Source: Methylobacterium sp. J-048
Lineage (GTDB): Bacteria; Pseudomonadota; Alphaproteobacteria; Rhizobiales; Beijerinckiaceae
Assembly: GCF_022829515.1 (NCBI RefSeq)
Contig: NZ_JAKSYL010000077.1
Span: 52,450-116,449, forward strand
DNA length: 64,000 nt
Direction: 5' to 3'
Shown here: positions 17,545 through 25,906 of the stretch, piece after piece
Position numbering within the stretch: position 1 is the first letter of the stretch
Layout: each line of letters opens with the position of its first letter
Program-made: the position numbers and the translations under genes
The notes under the pieces: generated by a model
Database searches by the model: none
Seen by the model: only the letters and a program-made list of their open reading frames with translations
What the model was told of the DNA's origin: nothing

Positions 17545-17805
17545 TCAACCCTTGCTCAGCCGCCGAGCATTCGCCTGGACCTTCCGGCGGTAGCTGCGGA
17601 TCACCTTGCTGTTCGAGGCGCCGGAGGCGACCATCAGGGCCGCTTCGCTGGCCGCCATGATCTTCTCCGTCACCATGCGCTGCGCCTCGATCTGCGCGGC
17701 CGGACCGCCCACCGCGAACATCGCCATGCGCTGGGCAATCACGCCTTGAGCCTCGAGGCCCAGCATGGCCATGTCGAGGCTCGTCTTCCACCAACCGAAC
17801 AGCAT
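17545..17805 (-). CDS. Small conserved hypothetical protein
   Basis: An 86-residue amphipathic helical protein (MLFGWWKTSLDMAMLGLE, then EKIMAASEAALMVASG and VIRSYRRKVQANARRL). AGAGGA lies 6-7 bases upstream of the ATG, which supports the start. Proteins of this pattern recur as small paralogues in Methylobacterium and are sometimes labelled antifreeze proteins without evidence. A PHB-granule or membrane-surface association is possible but only a guess. It is divergent from the ABC-F gene across 177 bases. Confidence 0.75.
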   Translation of the reverse strand: MLFGWWKTSLDMAMLGLEAQGVIAQRMAMFAVGGPAAQIEAQRMVTEKIMAASEAALMVASGASNSKVIRSYRRKVQANARRLSKG

Positions 17806-17982
17806 CGCGTTCCTCTGTCTCGCGCGGGGCAACGGCCCAGCCTGCGCTTGGCTCCCGGCGCCGGTCCCACGGTTGCGTGAGGGGCCCGCGGCCCCCGCGA
17901 CCCCGGCTCCGTCTTTGCGCCGTCTCGATCCATGCCGTAAGCGGCCCGGAGCATTCTCTCCCGGACACGGCAACCGCCCTTC

Positions 17983-19605
17983 ATGATACGCCTGGACAAA
18001 ATCACCAAGCAGAACGGGCGGCAGCTCGTTTTCATCGAGGCCTCGGCCGCCCTGCAGCGAGGCGAGAAGATCGGCCTTGTGGGCCCGAACGGGGCCGGCA
18101 AGACCACCCTGTTCCGGATGATCATCGGCCAGGAGCAGCCCGACGAGGGCCAGGTCTCCGCCGACCGGGGCATCACCATCGGGTATTTCAGCCAGGATGT
18201 CGGTGAGATGGCCGGGCGCAGCGTCGTCACCGAGGTGATGGACGGGGCCGGGCCGGTGAGCGCGGTGGCGGCGGAGCTCGCCGAGCTCGGCGCGGCGCTG
18301 GCCGACCCGGACCGCGCCGACGAGATGGACGCCCTGGTCGAGCGCTACGGCGAGGTCCAGGCCCGGTTCGAGGAACTCGACGGCTACGCCCTGGAGGGCC
18401 GCGCCCGCGAGGTGCTCGATGGCCTCAGCTTCAGCCAGGAGATGATGGACGGCGATGTCGGCGCCCTCTCGGGGGGCTGGAAGATGCGGGTGGCGCTGGC
18501 CCGCATCCTGCTGATGCGCCCGGACGTGATGCTGCTCGACGAGCCCTCCAACCACCTCGACATCGAGAGCCTGATCTGGCTCGAAGCGTTCCTGAAGGCC
18601 TATGACGGCGCCCTGCTGATGACCTCGCACGACCGCGAGTTCATGAACCGCATCGTCACCAAGGTCATCGAGATCGACGGCGGCGCGCTCACCACCTTCT
18701 CGGGCGACTATGCCTTCTACGAGGAGCAGCGGAAGCTGAACGAGGCGCAGCAGCAGGCGCAGTTCGAGCGCCAGCAGGCGATGCTTGCCAAGGAGATCGC
18801 CTTCATCGAGCGGTTCAAGGCGCGAGCCTCCCACGCCGCCCAGGTGCAGAGCCGGGTGAAAAAGCTCGACAAGATCGAGCGCGTCGAGCCGCCCCGGCGT
18901 CGGCAATCGGTGGCGTTCGAGTTTCAGCCGGCGCCGCGCTCGGGCGACGACGTCGTGATGCTCAAGGGCGTGCACAAGCGCTACGGCAGCCGCACGATCT
19001 ACGAGGGGCTCGACTTCTCGGTGCGCCGCCGGGAGCGCTGGTGCGTGATGGGGATCAACGGCGCCGGCAAGTCGACGCTGCTGAAGCTCGTCACCGGCAC
19101 CACCGAGCCGGATGACGGCTCGGTCACGGTCGGCGGCAGCGTCAAGCTCGGCTACTTCGCCCAGCACGCCATGGACCTGCTCGACGGCGACCGCACCGTG
19201 TTCCAGACCCTGGAGGACGCGTTCCCGCAGGCCGGCCAGGGCTCGCTGCGGGCGCTGGCCGGCTGCTTCGGCTTCTCCGGCGACGATGTCGAGAAGCGCT
19301 GCCGGGTGCTGTCGGGCGGCGAGAAGGCCCGGCTGGTGATGGCCCTGATGCTCTACGACCCGCCGAATTTCCTGGTGCTCGACGAGCCGACCAACCACCT
19401 CGACATGGGCACCAAGGAGATGCTGATCACGGCGCTCGGCGCCTACGAGGGCACGATGCTGTTCGTCTCCCACGACCGGCACTTCCTGGCGGCCCTGTCG
19501 AACCGGGTGCTGGAGGTGACCCCCGAGGGCATCCATCAGTATGGCGGCGGCTACACCGAATACGTCGCCCGCACCGGCCAGGAGGCGCCGGGCCTGCGCA
19601 GCTGA
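17983..19605 (+). CDS. ABC-F family ATPase (translation factor type)
   Basis: Cytosolic twin-ATPase of 540 residues with no membrane segments. ABC-F proteins of this type bind the ribosome and act on stalled or poorly translating complexes. Walker A motifs are seen near residue 37 (GPNGAGKT) and 356 (GINGAGKS), with signature LSGGWKMR and LSGGEKAR and Walker B LLLDEPSNHLD and LVLDEPTNHLD. A charged helical linker with KARASHAAQVQSRVKKLDKI joins the two. The subgroup (EttA, Uup or YbiT-like) cannot be fixed here; the C-terminus lacks a long coiled coil. Confidence 0.92.
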   Translation: MIRLDKITKQNGRQLVFIEASAALQRGEKIGLVGPNGAGKTTLFRMIIGQEQPDEGQVSADRGITIGYFSQDVGEMAGRSVVTEVMDGAGPVSAVAAELAELGAALADPDRADEMDALVERYGEVQARFEELDGYALEGRAREVLDGLSFSQEMMDGDVGALSGGWKMRVALARILLMRPDVMLLDEPSNHLDIESLIWLEAFLKAYDGALLMTSHDREFMNRIVTKVIEIDGGALTTFSGDYAFYEEQRKLNEAQQQAQFERQQAMLAKEIAFIERFKARASHAAQVQSRVKKLDKIERVEPPRRRQSVAFEFQPAPRSGDDVVMLKGVHKRYGSRTIYEGLDFSVRRRERWCVMGINGAGKSTLLKLVTGTTEPDDGSVTVGGSVKLGYFAQHAMDLLDGDRTVFQTLEDAFPQAGQGSLRALAGCFGFSGDDVEKRCRVLSGGEKARLVMALMLYDPPNFLVLDEPTNHLDMGTKEMLITALGAYEGTMLFVSHDRHFLAALSNRVLEVTPEGIHQYGGGYTEYVARTGQEAPGLRS

Positions 19606-19695
19606 GGCTTTTTTGGCGCAGGCGCGACCTTCGGGCTCGCTCCCGCGCCGGATTTCCGGCGCTATGCTCGGCCCGACCCTGGGGGCTGAGACGGC

Positions 19696-20175
19696 GTGCG
19701 ACGCGTCCTGAAATTCCTGCACACGATGGGCTCCGCCGGCCTCCTGGGCGCGATGGCGGCCCTGGTGGTCATGGTGAGCCTGGCCCCGGCGCCGGCTGCC
19801 CTGCCCGGCTACGCCGCGATCCGGGGCGCCATGGGCGCTGTCGCCACCTGGATCTTCCTGCCGTCATTGGCCGCGACCCTGATGTCCGGCCTGCTGGCGA
19901 TGGCGCTCAACCGCGCCTACCTCAACGCCGGCTGGGCCTGGATCAAGCTCGCCACCGGCGTGCTGATGTTCGAGGGCGGCCTGGTCTACGTGCAGGGGCC
20001 GATGAAGCGCGAGGCCGAGCAGAGCGCCCGGGCCCTCGCGGGCCTCCTCGATCCCGCGACGTTGGCCCGCTCGCTCGAAGGCGAGCGCGGCACGCTGTGG
20101 GTGCTGCTGGCGGTGGCGACCGCCAACGTCGCGCTGGGGATCTGGCGCCCGCGGATCCTGCGGATCCCGCACTAG
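19696..20175 (+). CDS. DUF2269-like integral membrane protein
   Basis: A 159-residue protein with about four transmembrane helices (about 10-30, 50-70, 80-100 and 130-150). It begins at GTG 19696 with KFLHTMGSAGLLG, a pattern known from DUF2269 and related small membrane proteins whose conserved His may bind haem. The family assignment is by resemblance only. It is 90 bases after the ABC-F gene. Its stop is followed by a long inverted repeat that probably ends transcription. Confidence 0.7.
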   Translation: MRRVLKFLHTMGSAGLLGAMAALVVMVSLAPAPAALPGYAAIRGAMGAVATWIFLPSLAATLMSGLLAMALNRAYLNAGWAWIKLATGVLMFEGGLVYVQGPMKREAEQSARALAGLLDPATLARSLEGERGTLWVLLAVATANVALGIWRPRILRIPH

Positions 20176-20218
20176 GTCGATCGCTTGAGGTGCGAGACCA
20201 ATCGGACTCCGAATCTCT

Positions 20219-20333
20219 CCCTCATCCTGAGGTGGCGTAGCGAAGCGGAGCCCTCGAAGGAGCCCTCCAGCCAGCCGCGCGATCCCTGGAGGGCTCCTTC
20301 GAGGCCGCTGACGCGGCACCTCAGGATGAGGGA
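20219..20333. repeat. Long inverted repeat, family B copy 1
   Basis: About 115 bases. CCCTCATCCTGAGGTG at the left end pairs with CACCTCAGGATGAGGG at the right, and inside CTCGAAGGAGCCCTCCAG pairs with CTGGAGGGCTCCTTCGAG. It lies between convergent genes (membrane protein on +, mnmE on -). Related copies occur at 24691, 31676 (half), 36659 and 48101. The remaining gap up to 20415 has an AT-rich patch but no gene. Confidence 0.85.
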
Positions 20334-20415
20334 GCGGGTGGGAAAACCTTCGAAATCCATTCTAAAATCGTTCAAAACGCCGGCTGCGTTCTAACTAATG
20401 CGCCAACTAACAAAA

Positions 20416-21741
20416 TTATTTTCCGATACAGAATCCGGAGAACAGCCGGTCCAGCACGTCCTCGACGCCGACATAGCCGCCGACCTCGCCGAGGGACCGG
20501 ACCGCAAGGCGCAGATCCTCTGCGGCAAGTTCGGGCAAGGCGCTCTCCCCTGCGAGCAACCGGTCGAGATGCGCCACGCAGGCGTCCAGGGCTGCGCGGT
20601 GGCGGGCTCGGGTGACGAGTGCGTCTCCGGTCCCGAGCCCGGCTTCCGCCACGTGCTGGATCGCGTCGAGGAGGGCTTCCAGCCCGGCTCCCGTCCGCGC
20701 CGAGACGGCCAATGCACCGGGCGGTACGGGTTGTGATGAGCCGGCAAATAAATCGGCCTTGGTGTGAATCACGAGTGTCCGAACCGTTGGCTCGCCGAGG
20801 TCGGGCACCGTGCCGCCCGGAGGCACGAGGGCCAGCACCAGATCGGCCGCGCCGATGCGGGCGCGGCTGCGCAGGATGCCTTCGGCCTCCACCGGCTCGG
20901 CGGTATCGCGCAGGCCCGCGGTGTCGACCAGAAACACCGGCAGGCCGCCGAGATCGAGGCGAACCTCGATGGCATCCCGGGTGGTGCCCGGCACGTCCGA
21001 CACGATCGCCACCTCCCGGCGGCTGAGGGCGTTCAGCAGGGTCGATTTTCCGGCATTGGGCGCACCCGCCAGCACCACGAAAAACCCCTCGCGCAGACGC
21101 TCGCCCCGGCGGCCGTCATGCAGCGCGGTGGCGATGTCCTGGCGCAGGGCGGCGGCGCGGCCGAACAGGGCGGCGTCGAGGTCGGTATCGTCGACATCGC
21201 CCTCGTCGGAGAAGTCGAGGGCGGCTTCCGCGGCGGCGAGGCAATCGATCGCCTCGGCCCGCCAAGCCGCGACCTGACGGCTCAACGCGCCGTCGAGTTG
21301 GCGCAGGGCCTGGCGGCGCTGCCCCTCGGTCTCGGCGTCGATCAGGTCGGCCACCGCCTCGGCCTCGGCCAGATCCATCCGTCCGTTGAGCACCGCCCGG
21401 CGGGTGAAGGCACCCGGACCGGCGGCGCGGCAGCCCGGCATCCGCGCCAGGGCGGTGAGGACGCCCATCCGCACCGCTGCGCCGCCATGCAGGTGCAGCT
21501 CGGCCATGTCCTCGCCGCTGTAGGTGTCGGGACCCGGGAACCACGCGACCAGCGCTCGGTCGAGTTCGGTGCCGTCCGCGGGATCCCGCAAGGTCCGCAG
21601 AGATAGCCGCCGGGGCGGCGGCAGGGTGCCGCCGAGGGTGACGAGGATCTGCCCGGCGGCCGGTCCGCTCACGCGGATCACCGAGACGGCGGCACGGCCG
21701 AAGCCGCTGGCGGGGGCGAAGAGCGTGTCGGTCTCGGTCAT
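20416..21741 (-). CDS. mnmE: tRNA uridine-5-carboxymethylaminomethyl(34) synthesis GTPase MnmE
   Basis: GTPase that works with MnmG to modify U34 of certain tRNAs. The N-terminal tetrahydrofolate-binding domain carries DTYSGEDMAELHLHGG near residue 73. The inserted G domain begins with GAPNAGKST near residue 225, then VPGTTRD and DTAGLRDT. The C-terminus is the catalytic FCIGK. Length 441 is usual. Its partner gene mnmG lies 10.5 kb away in the same window, in keeping with the alphaproteobacterial origin region. A parS-like site lies just upstream. Confidence 0.97.
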   Translation of the reverse strand: MTETDTLFAPASGFGRAAVSVIRVSGPAAGQILVTLGGTLPPPRRLSLRTLRDPADGTELDRALVAWFPGPDTYSGEDMAELHLHGGAAVRMGVLTALARMPGCRAAGPGAFTRRAVLNGRMDLAEAEAVADLIDAETEGQRRQALRQLDGALSRQVAAWRAEAIDCLAAAEAALDFSDEGDVDDTDLDAALFGRAAALRQDIATALHDGRRGERLREGFFVVLAGAPNAGKSTLLNALSRREVAIVSDVPGTTRDAIEVRLDLGGLPVFLVDTAGLRDTAEPVEAEGILRSRARIGAADLVLALVPPGGTVPDLGEPTVRTLVIHTKADLFAGSSQPVPPGALAVSARTGAGLEALLDAIQHVAEAGLGTGDALVTRARHRAALDACVAHLDRLLAGESALPELAAEDLRLAVRSLGEVGGYVGVEDVLDRLFSGFCIGK

Positions 21742-21785
21742 GGTGTGTCGCTGCGGCGGGCGGCGGCCGCCGGATCCTCGGGGCG

Positions 21786-21801
21786 CGTTTCACGTGAAAC
21801 A
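21786..21801. other. parS-like ParB binding site (intergenic)
   Basis: CGTTTCACGTGAAACA contains the full 14-base palindromic core GTTTCACGTGAAAC of the alphaproteobacterial parS consensus; only the outermost base differs from the copy in rsmG. It lies in the divergent region between mnmE and the beta-lactamase gene, 13 kb from parAB. Confidence 0.85.
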
Positions 21802-21917
21802 CGAGCCCCGGTCTCTCTACCATCCCGGCGCCGCAACCGCCTCGTTCGATGCCATCGAATGGTCACGCTGGCCTATCAGATCGGCCGACGTTGCAGCCGA
21901 GAGACCTGAGTCGCGCC

Positions 21918-22805
21918 ATGACATCCTGGACCCGCCGCACCGCCTGCCTGAGCGCCCTCGCCGCGCCGCTGATCCTGCGCAACGGGTTCGCCCGCGCCGA
22001 GGAGTCCGAGCCTGCATTGGTGGCGATCGAGCGCCGGCTCGGCGGCCGGCTCGGGGTCTCGGCGGGCACGCAGGCGGGCGTCCTTCTGAGCCATCGCGCG
22101 GATGAGCTGTTCCCGATGTGCAGCACCTTCAAGGTCCTGGCCGCCGCCGCCGTACTGGCCCGGGTCGATGCGGGCACCGAATCTCTGGACCGGGTCATCG
22201 CGTTCGGACCCGGCGACCTCCTGAGCTACGCGCCGGTGACCCGGAAGGCTGTTGAAGCCAGCGGCGGCACCGGGCGGATGAACGTGTCGGATCTCTGCGC
22301 CGCCGCCATCGAATGGAGCGACAACAGCGCGGCCAACCTGCTGCTGACCGCGCTGGGCGGCCCAGAGGCGCTGACCCTTTGGCTGCGCGGCATCGGCGAT
22401 CCCGTCACCCGCCTCGACCGCAACGAGCCGACCCTCAACACCGCGCTGCCCGGCGACCCGCGCGACACCACCAGCCCGGCGGCGATGCGCGAAACCCTGG
22501 CGCGCGTGCTGCTCGGATCCGTCTTGTCGGCGGCCTCGCGCGGGCGGCTGGAGGCCTGGATGATCGCGTCCCGGACCGGGCTCAAGCGCCTGCGGGCCGG
22601 ATTGCCGGCGGACTGGCCGGCCGGCGACAAGACCGGCACCGGCGACAACGGGACGTTCAACGACGTGGCGATCCTGCGGCCGTCAGGACACGCGCCGGTC
22701 TTCGCCTGCGTGTACGTCACCGGAGCCCAGGTCCCGGCGGAGGCGGTGGAGGCCGCCCATGCGGAGATCGGCCGGCTCGTCGCCGCGCGGGCGGGGGGAG
22801 CCTGA
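21918..22805 (+). CDS. Class A beta-lactamase
   Basis: Serine beta-lactamase of 295 residues that hydrolyses beta-lactams in the periplasm. Motifs in order: the catalytic Ser in STFK near residue 73, SDN near 137, the omega-loop Glu in EPTLN near 172 and KTG near 238. The signal segment has paired arginines (TRRTACLSALAAP), suggesting Tat export. ATG 21918 was chosen because the signal peptide begins there. No LysR-type ampR regulator is adjacent, and nothing suggests a mobile element, so it is probably a chromosomal species gene. The substrate range cannot be read from sequence. Confidence 0.92.
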   Translation: MTSWTRRTACLSALAAPLILRNGFARAEESEPALVAIERRLGGRLGVSAGTQAGVLLSHRADELFPMCSTFKVLAAAAVLARVDAGTESLDRVIAFGPGDLLSYAPVTRKAVEASGGTGRMNVSDLCAAAIEWSDNSAANLLLTALGGPEALTLWLRGIGDPVTRLDRNEPTLNTALPGDPRDTTSPAAMRETLARVLLGSVLSAASRGRLEAWMIASRTGLKRLRAGLPADWPAGDKTGTGDNGTFNDVAILRPSGHAPVFACVYVTGAQVPAEAVEAAHAEIGRLVAARAGGA

Positions 22806-22817
22806 ACCGAGACGGCC

Positions 22818-23306
22818 ATGGCCAGGACGCCCGCAAAGACCACCCGCGCGACCCAGGCCCTCGACAAGGCCGGCCTGCGCTACGGCCTGCACGCCTACGA
22901 TTACGATCCGGAGGCGCCGCGCATCGGCCTCCAGGCCGCGGAAGCGCTGGGCGTCGCGCCCGGCCGGGTGCTCAAGACTCTGATGGCGGCGGTGGACGGC
23001 AAGACCGTCTGCCTGCTGGTCGCCTCCGACAAGGAGGTCTCGATGAAGCGGGTCGCGGCGGCGTTTTCCGGCAAGGCGGCGGCGATGCTCAAGCCCGCCG
23101 ACGCCGAGCGCCTGACCGGCTACCATGTCGGCGGCATCAGCCCGCTCGGACAGAAGCGGGTTTTTCCGACCGCGATCGATGCCGGCTCGCTGTCGGACCC
23201 GGCCGCCGAAATCCACGTCAACGGCGGTGGCCGGGGCCTGCAGATCCGCCTGATCGAGGGCGATCTCGTGGCCGCCCTCGCGGCTCTGGTGGTGCCGCTG
23301 ACCTGA
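22818..23306 (+). CDS. ybaK: Cys-tRNA(Pro) deacylase, YbaK/EbsC family
   Basis: Trans-editing enzyme that hydrolyses cysteine wrongly attached to tRNA(Pro). The 162 residues include the conserved Lys in VASDKEVSMK near residue 70, the substrate loop YHVGGISPLGQK near 107 and a C-terminal NGGGRGLQIRL. Length and order fit YbaK rather than ProX. It starts 12 bases after the beta-lactamase stop, so it may share its transcript, though the functions are unrelated. Confidence 0.93.
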   Translation: MARTPAKTTRATQALDKAGLRYGLHAYDYDPEAPRIGLQAAEALGVAPGRVLKTLMAAVDGKTVCLLVASDKEVSMKRVAAAFSGKAAAMLKPADAERLTGYHVGGISPLGQKRVFPTAIDAGSLSDPAAEIHVNGGGRGLQIRLIEGDLVAALAALVVPLT

Positions 23307-23378
23307 ACCGCGGCGCGGGCGTAAGCCAACGTTTACCCTGTTCCCGCACCCTGTCGCCGGAACGGGGATGGGTCGGGC

Positions 23379-23744
23379 ATGCGGGTGACGGGGCGATACG
23401 CGATCGGGACGGCGCTCGGCCTGACCCTGCAGCTGATTACCGGGCACGGTGCCCTGGCAGCGGATCTCGACGTGCGCGGCGGCTACGACATGGTGACCCG
23501 CAGCGGCCCGCGTTTCTTCCCGCGCAACGACGGGATCGACCGGCCGCCGGTCTACAGCCTTCGCACCCGCGCGGTTCCGGTGGGCTGCACGCCCCGCCGG
23601 GTGCCGGTGCCGACCAACGCGCCGGACGATCCGAGTTATGTCGGCTCCGAGTACGGCCTGTCGCATCCGAGCTATTACGGCTTCACCCCGCCGCCGGGCG
23701 TCGACGACCCGTTCGGCCGGTCGCTCCTGCCCTACTGCCCCTGA
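23379..23744 (+). CDS. Secreted hypothetical protein
   Basis: A 121-residue protein with a signal peptide (about 1-27, ending GALAAD). The mature part is rich in Pro, Gly and Tyr (GGYDMVTR, SYVGSEYGLSHPSYYGF) and has two cysteines. It has no recognised domain. Composition resembles small periplasmic or surface proteins of Methylobacterium. ATG 23379 starts the signal peptide cleanly. It sits alone between ybaK and panC. Confidence 0.65.
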   Translation: MRVTGRYAIGTALGLTLQLITGHGALAADLDVRGGYDMVTRSGPRFFPRNDGIDRPPVYSLRTRAVPVGCTPRRVPVPTNAPDDPSYVGSEYGLSHPSYYGFTPPPGVDDPFGRSLLPYCP

Positions 23745-23813
23745 TCCGGCGCAGGCGGGTTTCTCTCCCGAACATCATGGTCTAGATCGGCGCCCCGCCC
23801 TGGAGCCCGACCT

Positions 23814-24662
23814 GTGCCCGAATCGACAATCCAGCGTTTCAGCGATCTCGCCGCCCTGCGCCGGAGCGTGACTGGCTGGCGCGGTGCGGGCGAGCGCGTC
23901 GTCCTGGTGCCGACCATGGGCGCACTGCACGAGGGCCATCTCGCCCTGGTGGCCGAGGCGAGGCGGATTGGCCGGCGGGTGGTGGCCAGCATCTTCGTCA
24001 ACCCGACCCAGTTCGGCCCGAACGAGGATTTTTCGCGCTACCCGCGGGACGTTGAGGCCGACCTCGCCCTGCTCGGCCGGGCCGGTGCCGACGCCGTCTG
24101 GACGCCCACGGTGGAGACCATGTACCCGCCGGGCTTCGCCACCCGGATCGATGTCGCCGGGCTGACCGAAGGATTGTGCGGCCCGTTCCGGCCCGGCCAT
24201 TTCTCCGGGGTCGCCACGGTGGTGACCAAGCTGCTGAACCAGGTCGGGCCGGACGTCGCGCTGTTCGGCGAAAAAGATTTCCAGCAGCTCCGGGTGATCC
24301 AGCAGGCGGTGGCCGATCTCGACCTGCCGGTGGAGATCCGAGGCGTGCCGACCGTGCGGGAAGTGGACGGCCTCGCCCTGTCGTCGCGCAACCGCTACCT
24401 CTCGCCCGAGGAGCGGGCGGTGGCCCCACGGCTCCACGCGGTGCTGGCCGCGATCGCCGCTGCGGCCCGGGGTGGTGGCCCGGTCGCGGGCCCGGTCGCC
24501 GAGGGACGCGCGGCGCTGGAGGCGGCGGGTTTCCAAGTGCAGTACCTCGCGGTCTGTGATGCCCGGACCCTGGCACCGGTCGAACGGGTGGACGGGCCCG
24601 CCCGGGTTCTGGTGGCCGCGTTCCTCGGCCGGACCCGCCTGATCGACAACGTGGCGGTTTGA
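23814..24662 (+). CDS. panC: Pantothenate synthetase
   Basis: Cytosolic ligase joining pantoate and beta-alanine with ATP, the last step of vitamin B5 synthesis. The 282 residues match the family. Motifs: MGALHEGH near residue 37, FVNPTQF near 63, GEKDFQQL near 153 and the KMSKS-equivalent SSRNRYLSPEER near 190. It begins at GTG 23814. panB is not adjacent; the gene is followed by repeat elements rather than a partner. Confidence 0.96.
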   Translation: MPESTIQRFSDLAALRRSVTGWRGAGERVVLVPTMGALHEGHLALVAEARRIGRRVVASIFVNPTQFGPNEDFSRYPRDVEADLALLGRAGADAVWTPTVETMYPPGFATRIDVAGLTEGLCGPFRPGHFSGVATVVTKLLNQVGPDVALFGEKDFQQLRVIQQAVADLDLPVEIRGVPTVREVDGLALSSRNRYLSPEERAVAPRLHAVLAAIAAAARGGGPVAGPVAEGRAALEAAGFQVQYLAVCDARTLAPVERVDGPARVLVAAFLGRTRLIDNVAV

Positions 24663-24690
24663 AGGGCCGTTCGACCGGTCTTTCCGACCC

Positions 24691-24766
24691 TCGCCCTCAT
24701 CCCGAGGGACGGAGCGAAGCGGAGGCCTCCTTCGAGGCTCCCTGTGCGCGCACATCCGGATGAGGG
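24691..24766. repeat. Family B inverted repeat, degenerate copy 2
   Basis: CCCTCATCCCGAGGGACGGA at the left is matched by a changed end, CATCCGGATGAGGGG, on the right, with the internal CTCCTTCGAGGCTCC preserved. It is shorter and more diverged than copies at 20219 and 36659. Confidence 0.65.
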
Positions 24767-24833
24767 GAAGGGCTGGAGGTCCGTCCCATTGGGCCGTCCC
24801 TGGACCAGCCAAAGCTCCGAAAACCCAAGGTTT

Positions 24834-24877
24834 CAAAAGGTCCGAGACCTTTTGCGGGTGCAGGGCAGAGCCCTGCA
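24834..24877. repeat. Dispersed double-hairpin element, family A copy 3
   Basis: CAAAAGGTC-cga-GACCTTTTG (24834-24854) is followed by TGCAGGGC-aga-GCCCTGCA (24859-24877), the same order as copy 2. Confidence 0.8.
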
Positions 24878-24991
24878 ATCTTTCACGTCTTTCAAACCTC
24901 CGGTTGCGTCAGCATCCAGATCGCGCTCATCTTGGCCGATCCCGTGGCTCCGGCCATCGTGACTGTATTCCCGCCGCGCCGAGGCCCGACG

Positions 24992-25906
24992 ATGCCGACC
25001 CCTTCGACCGACGTCAGCGACATCGACCGGATCCGCGCCCGCCTGGCCGCCAGCCCGAGACCGGCCGATCTCGCGGCCCGCCGCGCCCGCGTGGATGCGC
25101 TGGGCGCCAATTATCCGCTGCCGGACGATGTCCATGTCCAGCCGGCCAAGGCCCGGGACGTGCCCGCGGAATGGACCGCGACGCCGGCGGCGGACCGCGA
25201 CCGGGTGATCCTGTTCCTGCATGGCGGCGGCTACGTCTCGGGGTCGCTGGCGAGCCACCGCCACATGGTGGCCCAGGCCGGCCGGGAGGCGGGGACGCGC
25301 ACCCTCGCCCTCGCCTACCGGCTCGCCCCCGAGCACCCGTACCCGGCGGCGATCGGCGATGCGCTGGCCGGCTACCGGTTCCTGCTCGAATCCGGGTTCG
25401 CGCCCGAGCGCATCGCATTGGCCGGCGAGAGCGCGGGCGGCGGCCTCGCCGTGGCGACAGCGCTGTCGCTGCGGGAGCGGGGGATGCCGCTGCCCGGCTG
25501 CCTGTGGCTCAGCTCGCCCTGGACCGACCTCGCGCTTACGGGCGGGAGCCTGGACACCAAGGCGTCGATCGATCCTTTGATCAGCCGCACCTACCTCGCC
25601 GAACTCGCGGGTGCCTATCTCAACGGCGCCGATCCGCGCGACCCCCTGGTCTCGCCGATCCAGGCCGATCTCGCCGGCTTGCCGCCGACGCTCATCCAGG
25701 TCGGCTCCGCGGAAACGCTGCTCGACGATGCCCTGCGGCTCGCGGGCGTGGCCGCGGCCGCGGATGTGGCAGTCGCGCTGGAAGTCTGGCCGCACATGAT
25801 CCACGCCTGGCACCTGTTCTACCCGGAGGTCGCGGCCGGCCGGCGCTCCCTGGCGAGCGCGGGGCGGTTCATCCGGGCGCAGCTGGGCGGGGCCGCCGGC
25901 GCATGA
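24992..25906 (+). CDS. Alpha/beta-hydrolase, HSL-type esterase/lipase
   Basis: Carboxylesterase of the hormone-sensitive-lipase group, 304 residues. The oxyanion motif HGGGY is near residue 75, the nucleophile elbow GESAGG near 147 and the acid/His pair in the DDA and HMIHAWH regions near 250-275. No signal peptide is seen, so it is cytosolic. ATG 24992 was chosen because the upstream frame is intergenic. It overlaps the MFS gene by four bases (ATGA), so the esterase and transporter form one operon and may act on the same small molecule. The substrate is unknown. Confidence 0.88.
   Translation: MPTPSTDVSDIDRIRARLAASPRPADLAARRARVDALGANYPLPDDVHVQPAKARDVPAEWTATPAADRDRVILFLHGGGYVSGSLASHRHMVAQAGREAGTRTLALAYRLAPEHPYPAAIGDALAGYRFLLESGFAPERIALAGESAGGGLAVATALSLRERGMPLPGCLWLSSPWTDLALTGGSLDTKASIDPLISRTYLAELAGAYLNGADPRDPLVSPIQADLAGLPPTLIQVGSAETLLDDALRLAGVAAAADVAVALEVWPHMIHAWHLFYPEVAAGRRSLASAGRFIRAQLGGAAGA

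Larger units (their letters stand above)
24663..24991. other. 329-base gap holding two repeat families
   Basis: No gene was seen between panC and the hydrolase. The left part (24691-24766) is a degenerate family B inverted repeat, and 24834-24877 is a family A double hairpin. The last 110 bases should hold the promoter of the hydrolase-MFS pair, but no clear sites were recognised. Confidence 0.7.
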